Shown here in pieces: positions 27,677-35,784 of a stretch of 64,000 nt of DNA. The stretch comes from Halomonas alkalicola (GTDB taxonomy: Bacteria > Pseudomonadota > Gammaproteobacteria > Pseudomonadales > Halomonadaceae). The notes under the pieces were generated by a model. The model searched no databases. It had not been told where the DNA came from and worked only from the letters and a program-made list of their open reading frames with translations. Position numbers and translations under genes: made by a program. Positions within the stretch are counted from its first letter, which is position 1. Each line of letters starts with the position of its first letter. The stretch lies in assembly GCF_030704205.1 (NCBI RefSeq), contig NZ_CP131913.1, positions 3,472,001 to 3,536,000 on the forward strand, in the 5' to 3' direction.

Positions 27677-28660
27677 TCAGGAGCTCAGCGGCAGGCAGAC
27701 CACGTCGTGATTGGGCAGCGGGCGGGGCGGCGCCTGGAAGTGGGCATGGAACTCCGCCAGGTGCTCGCGCACGAAACGCAGGAACAGCTCGGTGACTGGG
27801 GTGGGAAAGCGCTCCCGGGGGTAGACGGTGCACCAGGAGTGGCGCAGCGGAAAGTCGGGCAGGCTGAGCTCCTCGAGCAGGCCGGCCGCAAGCTCCAGGC
27901 GCACCGCCAGGCGCGGCAGCACGGCGACGCCGAGCTGGGCCATCACCCCCTGCTTGACCGCTTCGTTGGTGCCGAGCTCGATGCGGTGGGGGAGGCCGAC
28001 GTCCTGTTCGGCGGCCAGCTCCTCGAAGGCGCTGCGCACCCCGGAGCCCGGCTCGCGCATCAGCACGTAGTGGCGGGCGAAGTCCTCGAGGGTGGGGGCC
28101 GCAGCCTGGAGCAGGGGGTGGCCGGGCCACACCAGGGGCACCATCTCGTTGTCCAGGATCGGCATGAAGACCAGCTCCCGGTCCTCGGGCACCCGTGCCA
28201 TGATGACCAGGTCGTCGCGCCGCTCGGCGAGGCGCTCCAGGGCCTGGCTGCGGTTGCACACCTTGAGGCGCACCTGGACGTTGGGGTAGTGGGCGCGGAA
28301 GCGGGCGAGCAGGAAGGGCACCACGTACTGGGCGGTGGAGACCGCTGCCAGGTTGAGCTCACCGCGAATGGTACCCGACATGTCCGAGAGCGCCATCTGC
28401 AGCCGCGACACCTGGCCGAAGATGGCCCGCACCGAGGCCGCCAGGGCATCGGCCGCCGGCAGCACATGGAGGGTCTTGCCGGCATACTTGAACAGCGGCT
28501 GCCCGAGCGCCTGCTCCAGCTGGCGAATCTGGGCGCTGACCGCGGGCTGCGTCAGCCCCAGCTGCTCCGCCGCGCGGGAGTAGGAGTGCTGATCGTGAAC
28601 CGCCTGGAATACCTGCAGCTGGCGGAAGGTCAACTTGTTGAGCAGCTTGGGAGTGGTCAT
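27677..28660 (-). CDS. LysR-type transcriptional regulator
   Basis: The 327-residue product has an N-terminal winged helix-turn-helix (LTFRQLQVFQAVHDQHSYSRAAEQLGLTQPAVSAQ, split here across the recognition helix) and a periplasmic-binding-type effector domain from about residue 95. It resembles the CbbR branch by eye. It is divergent from the biotin-carboxylase-like gene at 28761, with only 100 bases between the starts, so control of that gene is likely. In Pseudomonas a LysR regulator (PycR) sits in the same position next to pyruvate carboxylase subunit A; the parallel is suggestive only. The effector is unknown. Confidence 0.88.
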   Translation of the reverse strand: MTTPKLLNKLTFRQLQVFQAVHDQHSYSRAAEQLGLTQPAVSAQIRQLEQALGQPLFKYAGKTLHVLPAADALAASVRAIFGQVSRLQMALSDMSGTIRGELNLAAVSTAQYVVPFLLARFRAHYPNVQVRLKVCNRSQALERLAERRDDLVIMARVPEDRELVFMPILDNEMVPLVWPGHPLLQAAAPTLEDFARHYVLMREPGSGVRSAFEELAAEQDVGLPHRIELGTNEAVKQGVMAQLGVAVLPRLAVRLELAAGLLEELSLPDFPLRHSWCTVYPRERFPTPVTELFLRFVREHLAEFHAHFQAPPRPLPNHDVVCLPLSS

Positions 28661-28760
28661 GATCGCCTGCCGGATGGACGCCGTCGGCCTCTTGTCGGTC
28701 CGTGATCCATGCTAGCACCGCCGCCCCCGCCGGGGCCACCGCCAAGGAGGCAAGTGTCAC

Positions 28761-29708
28761 GTGAACACCTTCACGCTTTCCGGTTCCGCGGGGAGCCCGC
28801 CCCGCCTCGCCCTGGCCGCCGTCGGGCTCGCCGGTCTGCGGGTGCGCCAGGCCGCCGCCGAGCTGGGCCTGGCCTGCCTGGGGGCCGTCACCCCCGACGA
28901 GCCCGCCGAGGCGCTGGTGGCGCGCGCCCTGAGTGCCGGCTGCACGGCGCTGCACCCCGGCGAGGCCGACACCGGCCGTCAGCTGGCGCTGGCCAGGGCC
29001 TGTCGGGCCGCCGGTCTTCCTTTTGTGGGGCCTCGCCTCGCCCTGATCGAGGCGATGCAGGATGGCGCGGCGGTGAGGGCCCTGCTGCGCGAGGCGGGGG
29101 TCCCCCTGGCGGAGGAGGGCGTGCCGGGGCGTCGGGTCGAGCTGGCGGTGCTCTGCGACCGTCTCGGCCGGGTCCGCTGGCTGGCGGTTCGGGAAGCGCT
29201 GGGGCCGGGCCTGGTGCGTGCCCCGGTGGCCTGGCTGACGCCGGAGCAGCGCACCTATCTTGGCCAGCTCGCCCTCCAGGGGCTCGCCGCCCTGGAGCTG
29301 CGGGGGCTCGTGACCCTGGGCTTTGCGCTGCAGGAAAACCGGCTGGGCTTCTGCGACATGCGCCCCGGGCTCTGTGGCCGGGAGGCGCTGGACGAGGCCC
29401 TGACCGGACTGGACCCGGTGGTGGTTCAGCTGCGCCTGGCAGCCGGCGACCGGCTGCGGGACCGCCAGGCGGCCCTGGTCCCCCGCGGCCATGCCCTGCA
29501 GTGGCGCCTGGTTCCCGCAGCGGCCACCGGGATCAGCGGCGGGCCCGGCCTGCGCCTGGACCGCGCCCCCGAGACCGGGGGAGAGGGGCGTCTCACGGCC
29601 TGGGGGCGCACGCCCGAGGAGGCGCGGCGCCGCGGGCGGAGGGGCCTGGAGGAGCTGCTGGGGGTGGAGGAGGCCGCCGCGCTGATGCGCCCGCTGGGCG
29701 TCGACTAG
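28761..29708 (+). CDS. Degenerate biotin-carboxylase-like protein
   Basis: The 315-residue product can be lined up by eye with biotin carboxylase along its whole length but is about 130 residues shorter. RLALAAVGLAGLRVRQAAAE takes the place of [32 protein letters not shown] the place of [14 protein letters not shown], and GLPFVGPRLALIEAMQDGAA the place of [25 protein letters not shown] sits where [11 protein letters not shown] is expected. The glycine-rich ATP loop, the [11 protein letters not shown] segment and the [12 protein letters not shown] catalytic segment are missing, so carboxylase activity is not expected. The GTG start has an excellent AAGGAGG site ten bases upstream, and codon use looks like that of the neighbours. 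It may be an evolved non-enzymatic protein or a remnant. The homology is my reading and needs a profile search. Confidence 0.6.
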   Translation: MNTFTLSGSAGSPPRLALAAVGLAGLRVRQAAAELGLACLGAVTPDEPAEALVARALSAGCTALHPGEADTGRQLALARACRAAGLPFVGPRLALIEAMQDGAAVRALLREAGVPLAEEGVPGRRVELAVLCDRLGRVRWLAVREALGPGLVRAPVAWLTPEQRTYLGQLALQGLAALELRGLVTLGFALQENRLGFCDMRPGLCGREALDEALTGLDPVVVQLRLAAGDRLRDRQAALVPRGHALQWRLVPAAATGISGGPGLRLDRAPETGGEGRLTAWGRTPEEARRRGRRGLEELLGVEEAAALMRPLGVD

Positions 29709-29746
29709 GCGTGCCCGTCACGGAGTTTTCACTCGCCGGGGCGTCG

Positions 29747-29770
29747 ATATTGCGTTATATTGCACTGCAA
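29747..29770. promoter_or_regulatory. TGCA-rich dyad and direct repeats upstream of the PhaC-like gene
   Basis: ATATTGC occurs twice, at 29747-29753 and 29757-29763, exactly one helical turn apart. The second copy runs into a palindrome TTGCA-C-TGCAA at 29760-29770. The site lies 65 bases before the start codon at 29835. PhaR, the repressor of polyhydroxyalkanoate granule genes, recognises TGC-rich dyads as I recall; that this is a PhaR site is inference. Confidence 0.45.
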
Positions 29771-29834
29771 CAAACGGCGTGGAATCTCCACGCTCTGTTT
29801 CTCCTCCCTCTGACCGAATTGCCAGGAGCTCGCG

Positions 29835-32297
29835 ATGAATCTTCCGATGCCGACTCCCCCGGCCCCCGTGGTAACGCTGTTCGACCCCTTCGGGTTCGGC
29901 CGCGCCGCGGGCCGCTACTGGCTGGATGCCTTCGAGCGCAGCGTGCTCTATCTGGACGTGATGCGCGTTCGCGGCAACCAGTACCTGGAACATATCGAGA
30001 AGACCAAGCCCAGCGTGCTGGGCTTCGAGGCCGAAGTGCTGATGGACGGCCGTGAGCTGTCTCGCCCGGTCAACTATGAGCTGCTGCGGATCCTCCCCCC
30101 CCAGGGCTATCCCACCGATCTCCAGATGCGCCCCTTCGTGGTGGTCGACCCCCGCGCCGGCCACGGCCCGGGGATCGGTGGCTTCAAGCCCGATAGCGAG
30201 ATCGGCGTGGCGCTGCGGGCCGGCCATCCCTGCTATTTCATCGGCTTCCTGCCCTATCCCGAGCCCGGCCAGACCGTCGAGGACGTGGTGGAGGCGGAGA
30301 TCGCCTTCCTGCGCCTGGTCAACCAGCGCCACAGCGAGCGCGGTGCCGAGAAGCCCATGGTGGTGGGCAATTGCCAGGCCGGCTGGCAGCTCATGATGGC
30401 GGCGTCGCTGGAGCCCGACCTGTTCGGACCGATCCTGATCGCCGGCTCGCCGCTCTCCTACTGGGCCGGCACCCGCGGCAACGCGCCGATGCGCTACACC
30501 GGTGGCATGACCGGGGGCAGCTGGATGACCTCCCTGCTCAGCGACCTGGGCGACGGCCAGTTCGATGGCGCCTGGCTGGTGCAGAACTTCGAGAACCTCA
30601 ATCCGGCCAACACCTACTGGACCAAGCAGTATCGGCTCTACGCCAACATCGACACCGAAGCCGAGCGCTACCTGGAGTTCGAGCGCTGGTGGGGCGGCCA
30701 CGTGGTGCTCGGCGGCGACGAGATCCAGTACATCGTCGACAACCTCTTCGTGGGCAACCGCCTCTCCACCGCTCAGCTGGTTACCTCCGACGGGCGCCGC
30801 ATCGACCTGCGCAACGTGCGCTCGCCGGTGGTGGTGTTCTGCTCCTGGGGCGACGACATCACGCCGCCGCCCCAGGCGCTGGGATGGGTGCGCGACCTGT
30901 ATGGCGACGTCGAGGACATCATCGCCCACGACCAGACCATCGTCTACTGCATCCATGACACCACCGGCCATCTCGGCATCTTCGTCTCGGGCAGCGTATC
31001 GCGCAAGGAGCATACCGAGTTCACCGCCAACATGGACTATATCGACGTGTTGCCGCCGGGGCTCTACGAGACGACGGTGACCGAGCGCGCGGCGCAGGGC
31101 GAGCACGACGAGTACATCGACGGCGACTATCTGCTGGAGTTCAATCTGCGCACGCTGGAAGACCTCGACGAGGTGGTCAAGCCCATCGAGGCCGACGACC
31201 GTCGCTTCGCCACCGTGGCGCGGATCTCCGAGATCAATCTCGGGCTCTACCGGCTCTTCGTGCAGCCTTGGGTGCGCGCCCTGGCCACGCCCGAATCGGC
31301 CCGCTGGATGCGCCGCATGCACCCCAACCGCCTCGGCTACCGCCTCTTCTCCGACCGCAACCCGCTGATGGCCGCGATCCCGCTGCTGGCCGAGAAGATT
31401 CGTGCCAAGCGCCATCCGGTGGACGAGGAGAACTTCTTCCGGGTGCTGGAGTCGATTGCCTCCAGCCAGATCACCGGCAGCCTCAATGCCTGGCGTGACC
31501 TGCGCGACGGGGCCATCGAGCGCCTGTTCCTCGATCTCTATGGGCAGCCGCTGCTGCAGTCGCTGGTGGGCCTGGGCGGTGACGCCCACGTGCATCGCCG
31601 CCGTCCGGGGTCGGAGCCGGAACACCGCCGCTTCATCGAGCGCCGCCAGGCAGAGCTCTCCGAGCGCGTCGCCGAAGGCGGCAGCCACGAGGCGGTGATC
31701 CGTGCGCTGATCTACGTGCTGGGGGGCGCCCCCTCGACGGACGAGCGCAACTTCAATCGTCTCAAGGCGTCGCGGGCCGAACTGGAGCCCAACGCGAAGC
31801 TGGCGGACTTCAAGAAGCTCGTGCGCGACCAGTTCGCCATCCTCAAACTGGATCGCGAAGCGGCGCTGGAAGCCTTGCCGACCCTGCTGAAGGGGGAGAG
31901 CGACGAGGCGATCGACACGCATATCGAGCATATCGAGCATGTGGTGAAGGCCAGCGGACCGCTGAGCGAGGAGGGCAGCGGGCGCCTGGAGCGGGTGCGG
32001 GCGCTCTTCGAGCGCGCCATCGACCGGGCGCCGATCCTCGAAGCCGAGGCGCGTGCCGAGGCCCAGGCGTGGGTCGGCACCCAGGCCGAGGCCCAGCGCC
32101 TGGCCCTGAGCGACCTCGAGGGCCTGATGGAGTCTCAGCCGGCGGCCAAGGCCGAGGCGCCTGCCGCCAAGGCCGAGGCGCCCGCCGCCAAGGCCGAGGC
32201 GCCTGCCGCCAAGGCCGAGGAGCCCGATGCCAAGCCGGCCGCCTCGCGTCGCCGGACCCCGGCACCCCGTCGCAAGCCGGGTGGCAACAAGCGCTGA
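29835..32297 (+). CDS. DUF3141 family, PHA-synthase-like alpha/beta hydrolase protein
   Basis: The 820-residue product belongs to the DUF3141 group, related to the catalytic half of polyhydroxyalkanoate synthase PhaC. The first 400 residues show an alpha/beta hydrolase: Cys180 in GNCQAGW occupies the PhaC nucleophile position, CSWGDDITPPPQ gives the likely acid, and HDTTGHLGIF the likely histidine. The remaining part is helical. The C-terminus has four AAKAEAP-type repeats and a very basic end (RRRTPAPRRKPGGNKR), reminiscent of the DNA-binding tails of phasins such as PhaF. An AGGAG site precedes the ATG. A role in polymer granules or acyl metabolism is plausible but unproven. Confidence 0.78.
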   Translation: MNLPMPTPPAPVVTLFDPFGFGRAAGRYWLDAFERSVLYLDVMRVRGNQYLEHIEKTKPSVLGFEAEVLMDGRELSRPVNYELLRILPPQGYPTDLQMRPFVVVDPRAGHGPGIGGFKPDSEIGVALRAGHPCYFIGFLPYPEPGQTVEDVVEAEIAFLRLVNQRHSERGAEKPMVVGNCQAGWQLMMAASLEPDLFGPILIAGSPLSYWAGTRGNAPMRYTGGMTGGSWMTSLLSDLGDGQFDGAWLVQNFENLNPANTYWTKQYRLYANIDTEAERYLEFERWWGGHVVLGGDEIQYIVDNLFVGNRLSTAQLVTSDGRRIDLRNVRSPVVVFCSWGDDITPPPQALGWVRDLYGDVEDIIAHDQTIVYCIHDTTGHLGIFVSGSVSRKEHTEFTANMDYIDVLPPGLYETTVTERAAQGEHDEYIDGDYLLEFNLRTLEDLDEVVKPIEADDRRFATVARISEINLGLYRLFVQPWVRALATPESARWMRRMHPNRLGYRLFSDRNPLMAAIPLLAEKIRAKRHPVDEENFFRVLESIASSQITGSLNAWRDLRDGAIERLFLDLYGQPLLQSLVGLGGDAHVHRRRPGSEPEHRRFIERRQAELSERVAEGGSHEAVIRALIYVLGGAPSTDERNFNRLKASRAELEPNAKLADFKKLVRDQFAILKLDREAALEALPTLLKGESDEAIDTHIEHIEHVVKASGPLSEEGSGRLERVRALFERAIDRAPILEAEARAEAQAWVGTQAEAQRLALSDLEGLMESQPAAKAEAPAAKAEAPAAKAEAPAAKAEEPDAKPAASRRRTPAPRRKPGGNKR
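32139..32225 (+). repeat. 21-bp tandem repeats encoding AAKAEAP
   Basis: About four in-frame copies of a 21-bp unit (core GCCAAGGCCGAGGCG) encode the repeat AAKAEAP near the C-terminus of the DUF3141 protein. Copies differ at only a few third positions, so copy number could vary between strains. Confidence 0.85.
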
Positions 32298-32320
32298 GCC
32301 AGGCCAGGCACGACCCCAGC

Positions 32321-32352
32321 AGCGCCCCTGCCACCCCGGTGGCGGGGGCGCT
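32321..32352 (+). terminator. Terminator-type hairpin after the DUF3141 gene
   Basis: A 15-bp stem (AGCGCCCCTGCCACC paired with GGTGGCGGGGGCGCT, one G-U pair) with a CC loop lies 24 bases after the stop codon. It is followed by GTCATT, so the T-tract is weak. Confidence 0.7.
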
Positions 32353-32542
32353 GTCATTGACGCAGGCTTGCCCTCGCCCGAGGGTGCGGTCTAGGGTCAG
32401 AAGGCGCCAACCGCGGGCGCCCACTGGCGCGATGCCAGGCGCTGGGTTAGGGTAGGCGCATTTTTCGCCCGCCGAATCAGGGCGGTATGGCATTGTCAGG
32501 CGAGGACTCGACGTCCACGCCATGCACTTTCAGTGGAGCACT

Positions 32543-35182
32543 ATGGGAAAGTCACTGGTCATCGTCGAGTCGCCGGCCAAGGCCAAGACGATCAACAAAT
32601 ATCTCGGCAGCGACTTCATCGTGAAGTCGAGTGTGGGTCACATCCGTGATCTGCCGACCAGCGGCTCGGGCAAGGCGGCCTCGGATCCCAAGGAGCGCGC
32701 GCGGCAGGCCGCGGCGACCCGCAAGATGTCGCCGGAGGAGAAGGCCGAGTACCGGAAGCGCAAGTCCCAGGAGCAGCTGATCCGGCGCATGGGCATCGAC
32801 CCCGAGCACGGCTGGGAGGCCCACTACGAGATCCTCCCGGGCAAGGAGAAGGTGGTCGCCGAGCTCCAGAAGCTGGCCCAGAAGGCCGACACCGTCTATC
32901 TCGCCACCGATCTCGACCGCGAGGGGGAGGCCATCGCCTGGCACCTTCGCGAGACTATCGGCGGCGATGACGCGCGCTACAAGCGCGTGGTCTTCAACGA
33001 GATCACCAAGAACGCCATCCAGGAGGCGTTCAAGGACCCCGGCACCCTCAACATGCCGCGGGTCGAGGCCCAGCAGGCGCGGCGCTTCCTGGACCGTGTG
33101 GTCGGCTTCATGCTCTCGCCGCTGCTGTGGGCCAAGATCGCCCGCGGCCTCTCGGCCGGGCGGGTGCAGTCGGTGGCCATGCGCCTGATCGTCGAGCGCG
33201 AGCGCGAGATCCGCGCCTTCGTGCCCGAGGAGTTCTGGGACGTCCATGCCGATCTGGTGCCGCAGGTCGAGGGGGGCGACGGCGAGCCGGTGCGCTTCGA
33301 GCTGGTGCGCCAGGACGGCAAGGCCTTCCGGCCCACCTCCGAGGCCGAGACCCTGGAGCGCATCGCCGCGCTCAGGAAGGCGTCACTCGCCATTACCTCG
33401 CGGGAAGACAAGCCCACGCGGTCGAAGCCCAACCCGCCCTTCATCACCTCGACCCTGCAGCAGGCCGCCAGCGGCCGGCTGGGCTTCTCGGTGAAGAAGA
33501 CCATGACCCTGGCCCAGCGCCTCTACGAGGCGGGCTATATCACCTACATGCGTACCGACTCCACCAACCTGTCGAAGGATGCGGTGGAGAGCGTGCGTGA
33601 GTTCATCGGCGGCGAGTATGGCGAGCGCTACCTGCCGGAGGCGCCCAACCGCTACTCCAGCAAGGAGGGCGCCCAGGAGGCCCACGAGGCGATCCGTCCC
33701 TCCGACGTTGGCCGTCGCGCCACCGACCTTGCCGGCATGGAGCGCGACGCCGAGCGGCTCTACGAGCTGATCTGGCGCCAGTTCGTGGCCTGCCAGATGA
33801 CCCCGGCCGAGTACCTCTCCAGCACCCTCACCGTGGAGGTCGACGGCTACGAGCTCAAGGCCAAGGGGCGCGTGCTCAAGTTCGACGGTTACACCCGCGT
33901 GATGAAGCCGGCCGGCAAGAACGAGGACCAGTCGCTGCCGGATCTCGCCGAGGGTACCCCCATGACCCTGGCCTCCCTGGACCCGCTGCAGCACTTCACC
34001 AAGCCGCCGGCCCGCTACACCGAGGCGAGCCTGGTCAAGGAGCTGGAGAAGCGCGGCATCGGCCGGCCCTCGACTTATGCCTCAATCATCTCCACCATCC
34101 AGGACCGCGGCTACGTCAAGCTGGAGAACCGGCGCTTCTATGCCGAGAAGCTCGGCGATATCGTCACCGAGCGCCTCAAGGAGTCCTTCCCCGACCTGAT
34201 GGACTACTCCTTCACGGCGCGCATGGAGGATGGCCTCGACGAGGTGGCCGAGGGCGAGCGCAACTGGCGTGCGCTGCTCGATGCCTTCTACGCCGAGTTC
34301 CGGAAGGAGCTTTCGGAGGCCGAGAGCGAGGAGGGGATGCGCCCCAACCAGCCGGTGCCCACCGACATCGACTGCCCCAGCTGCGGGCGCAAGATGCAGA
34401 TCCGTACCGCCTCCACCGGGGTCTTCCTGGGCGGCTCCGGCTACAACCTGCCGCCCAAGGAGCGCTGCAAGACCACCATCGACCTGCTGCCCGGCGAGGA
34501 GGCAGTGGCCGCCGACGCCGACGAGGAGGCCGAGACCGATGCCCTGCGGGCCAAGCACCGCTGCGGGAAGTGCGGCACCGCCATGGACAGCTACCTGATC
34601 GACGAGACTCGCAAGCTGCACATCTGCGGCAACAGCCCGGACTGCGACGGCTACGAGATCGAGCAGGGCAGGTTCCGCATCAAGGGCTATGACGGCCCGA
34701 CCATCGAGTGCGACAAGTGCGGCAGCGAGATGCAGCTCAAGTCCGGGCGCTTCGGCAAGTACTTCGGCTGCACCAACAGCGAGTGCAAGAACACCCGCAA
34801 GCTGCTGCGCAGCGGCGAGGTGGCGCCGCCCAAGATGGATCCCATCGACATGCCGGAGCTGGCCTGCCAGAAGGTCGATGACCACTACGTGCTGCGCGAC
34901 GGGGCCAGCGGCCTGTTCCTGGCGGCGAGCAAGTTCCCCAAGAACCGCGAGACGCGCCCGCCCCTGGTCCGCGAGCTCAAGGCCCACGCCGAGGAGCTCC
35001 CCGAGAAGTATCGCTACCTGCTCGACGCCCCCAGCGAGGATCCGGATGGCCGCCCGGCGCAGATCCGCTTCTCGCGCAAGGCCAAGGAGCAGTTCGTGAT
35101 GACCGACGAGGAGGGCAAGGCCACCGGCTGGAAGGCCACCTTCGACGGCAGCCGCTGGCAGGTGGAGGACAAGCGCAAGTGA
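32543..35182 (+). CDS. topA: DNA topoisomerase I
   Basis: TopA relaxes negative supercoils by cutting one strand through an active-site tyrosine. The 879-residue product begins [20 protein letters not shown] (Toprim domain), has [13 protein letters not shown] (acidic metal-binding triad), [21 protein letters not shown], the catalytic tyrosine in [14 protein letters not shown], and C-terminal zinc-ribbon repeats with [13 protein letters not shown] and CDKCGSEM. The ATG at 32543 was chosen because it gives the conserved N-terminus and has GGAG six bases upstream. The next gene overlaps by four bases. The 190 bases upstream presumably hold the promoter. Confidence 0.97.
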   Translation: MGKSLVIVESPAKAKTINKYLGSDFIVKSSVGHIRDLPTSGSGKAASDPKERARQAAATRKMSPEEKAEYRKRKSQEQLIRRMGIDPEHGWEAHYEILPGKEKVVAELQKLAQKADTVYLATDLDREGEAIAWHLRETIGGDDARYKRVVFNEITKNAIQEAFKDPGTLNMPRVEAQQARRFLDRVVGFMLSPLLWAKIARGLSAGRVQSVAMRLIVEREREIRAFVPEEFWDVHADLVPQVEGGDGEPVRFELVRQDGKAFRPTSEAETLERIAALRKASLAITSREDKPTRSKPNPPFITSTLQQAASGRLGFSVKKTMTLAQRLYEAGYITYMRTDSTNLSKDAVESVREFIGGEYGERYLPEAPNRYSSKEGAQEAHEAIRPSDVGRRATDLAGMERDAERLYELIWRQFVACQMTPAEYLSSTLTVEVDGYELKAKGRVLKFDGYTRVMKPAGKNEDQSLPDLAEGTPMTLASLDPLQHFTKPPARYTEASLVKELEKRGIGRPSTYASIISTIQDRGYVKLENRRFYAEKLGDIVTERLKESFPDLMDYSFTARMEDGLDEVAEGERNWRALLDAFYAEFRKELSEAESEEGMRPNQPVPTDIDCPSCGRKMQIRTASTGVFLGGSGYNLPPKERCKTTIDLLPGEEAVAADADEEAETDALRAKHRCGKCGTAMDSYLIDETRKLHICGNSPDCDGYEIEQGRFRIKGYDGPTIECDKCGSEMQLKSGRFGKYFGCTNSECKNTRKLLRSGEVAPPKMDPIDMPELACQKVDDHYVLRDGASGLFLAASKFPKNRETRPPLVRELKAHAEELPEKYRYLLDAPSEDPDGRPAQIRFSRKAKEQFVMTDEEGKATGWKATFDGSRWQVEDKRK

Positions 35183-35643
35183 CCCCGAGAGCCCGTACCA
35201 ATCAGCTGCTCTATCAGGCCGAGCTGCTGCTCGGCACTCCCTGCGGCGAGGACGAGCACGCCGAGGCCCGCCGCATGGCCGCCGAGGAGGGCGCCCTGGC
35301 CCTCACCGAGCTGGCCCTGGAGTCCCTGCTGCGCGAGGTGACCGAGCATGCGCGCCTGCCGGCCCACCCCTGGCGGGAGCTTCTCGGCCCCGAGGGGGCC
35401 GGCATCGCCGAGCTGCACCGGCTGCGCGAGCTGGCCGCCCAGCCGGGCAGCTGGCTCGCCTGGCTGATCAGCCGGCTCGAGGCGCTGCACGCAAGCGAAG
35501 GCGCCGCCCGCCGCCGCACTGGTGCCGCCGCCGGCCTGATCGCCGTGGGCAGCGCCGCCGCCCTGGGCGACGAGCTCCACAGCTGCCTGCAGGCCGCCAA
35601 GGCCGAGATCGCCGCCCTGCGCGAAACCAGCCAGGAGTGGTAG
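35179..35643 (+). CDS. DUF6586 family protein
   Basis: This is a 154-residue, mostly helical, alanine- and leucine-rich protein. Its position directly after topA, starting on a GTG that overlaps the topA stop codon, and its pattern ([12 protein letters not shown] at the N-terminus, then [14 protein letters not shown] and RLEALHAS) fit the DUF6586 family found next to topA in pseudomonads. There is no signal peptide or membrane segment. The function is unknown; conserved coupling suggests a link to DNA topology or a shared regulation. Confidence 0.78.
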   Translation: MTPRARTNQLLYQAELLLGTPCGEDEHAEARRMAAEEGALALTELALESLLREVTEHARLPAHPWRELLGPEGAGIAELHRLRELAAQPGSWLAWLISRLEALHASEGAARRRTGAAAGLIAVGSAAALGDELHSCLQAAKAEIAALRETSQEW

Positions 35644-35733
35644 ACCTCCCCCGATAGTAAGCCAGCAAGGCGAGGAGAGGCCTGTCGACGGATCAGCTCC
35701 GAGCCCTTAGGCCGGTGCGGCGCCTGGTAACTT

Positions 35734-35752
35734 TCAAACAGTCGTTTATACT
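35734..35752 (+). promoter_or_regulatory. Promoter -10 element with overlapping AAAC-N4-GTTT operator-like dyad
   Basis: TCAAACAGTCGTTTA at 35734-35748 is the exact reverse complement of the 15-bp element at 2343-2357 upstream of accBC. Its right end overlaps a good -10 hexamer, TATACT, at 35747-35752; the -35 region near 35724 is poor. Binding there would block RNA polymerase, as expected for a TetR-type repressor of an efflux operon. No TetR-family gene lies in the window. Operator function is inferred from position and symmetry. Confidence 0.55.
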
Positions 35753-35784
35753 CGGTGCCATCGCCCACCTACCGGCCAAGCCCC

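Noticed and set aside
29718..32357. An 879-codon open frame on the minus strand opposite the DUF3141 gene
   Set aside because: It has the same low-complexity composition as other GC-driven antisense frames; the plus-strand protein has conserved catalytic motifs and a ribosome binding site.
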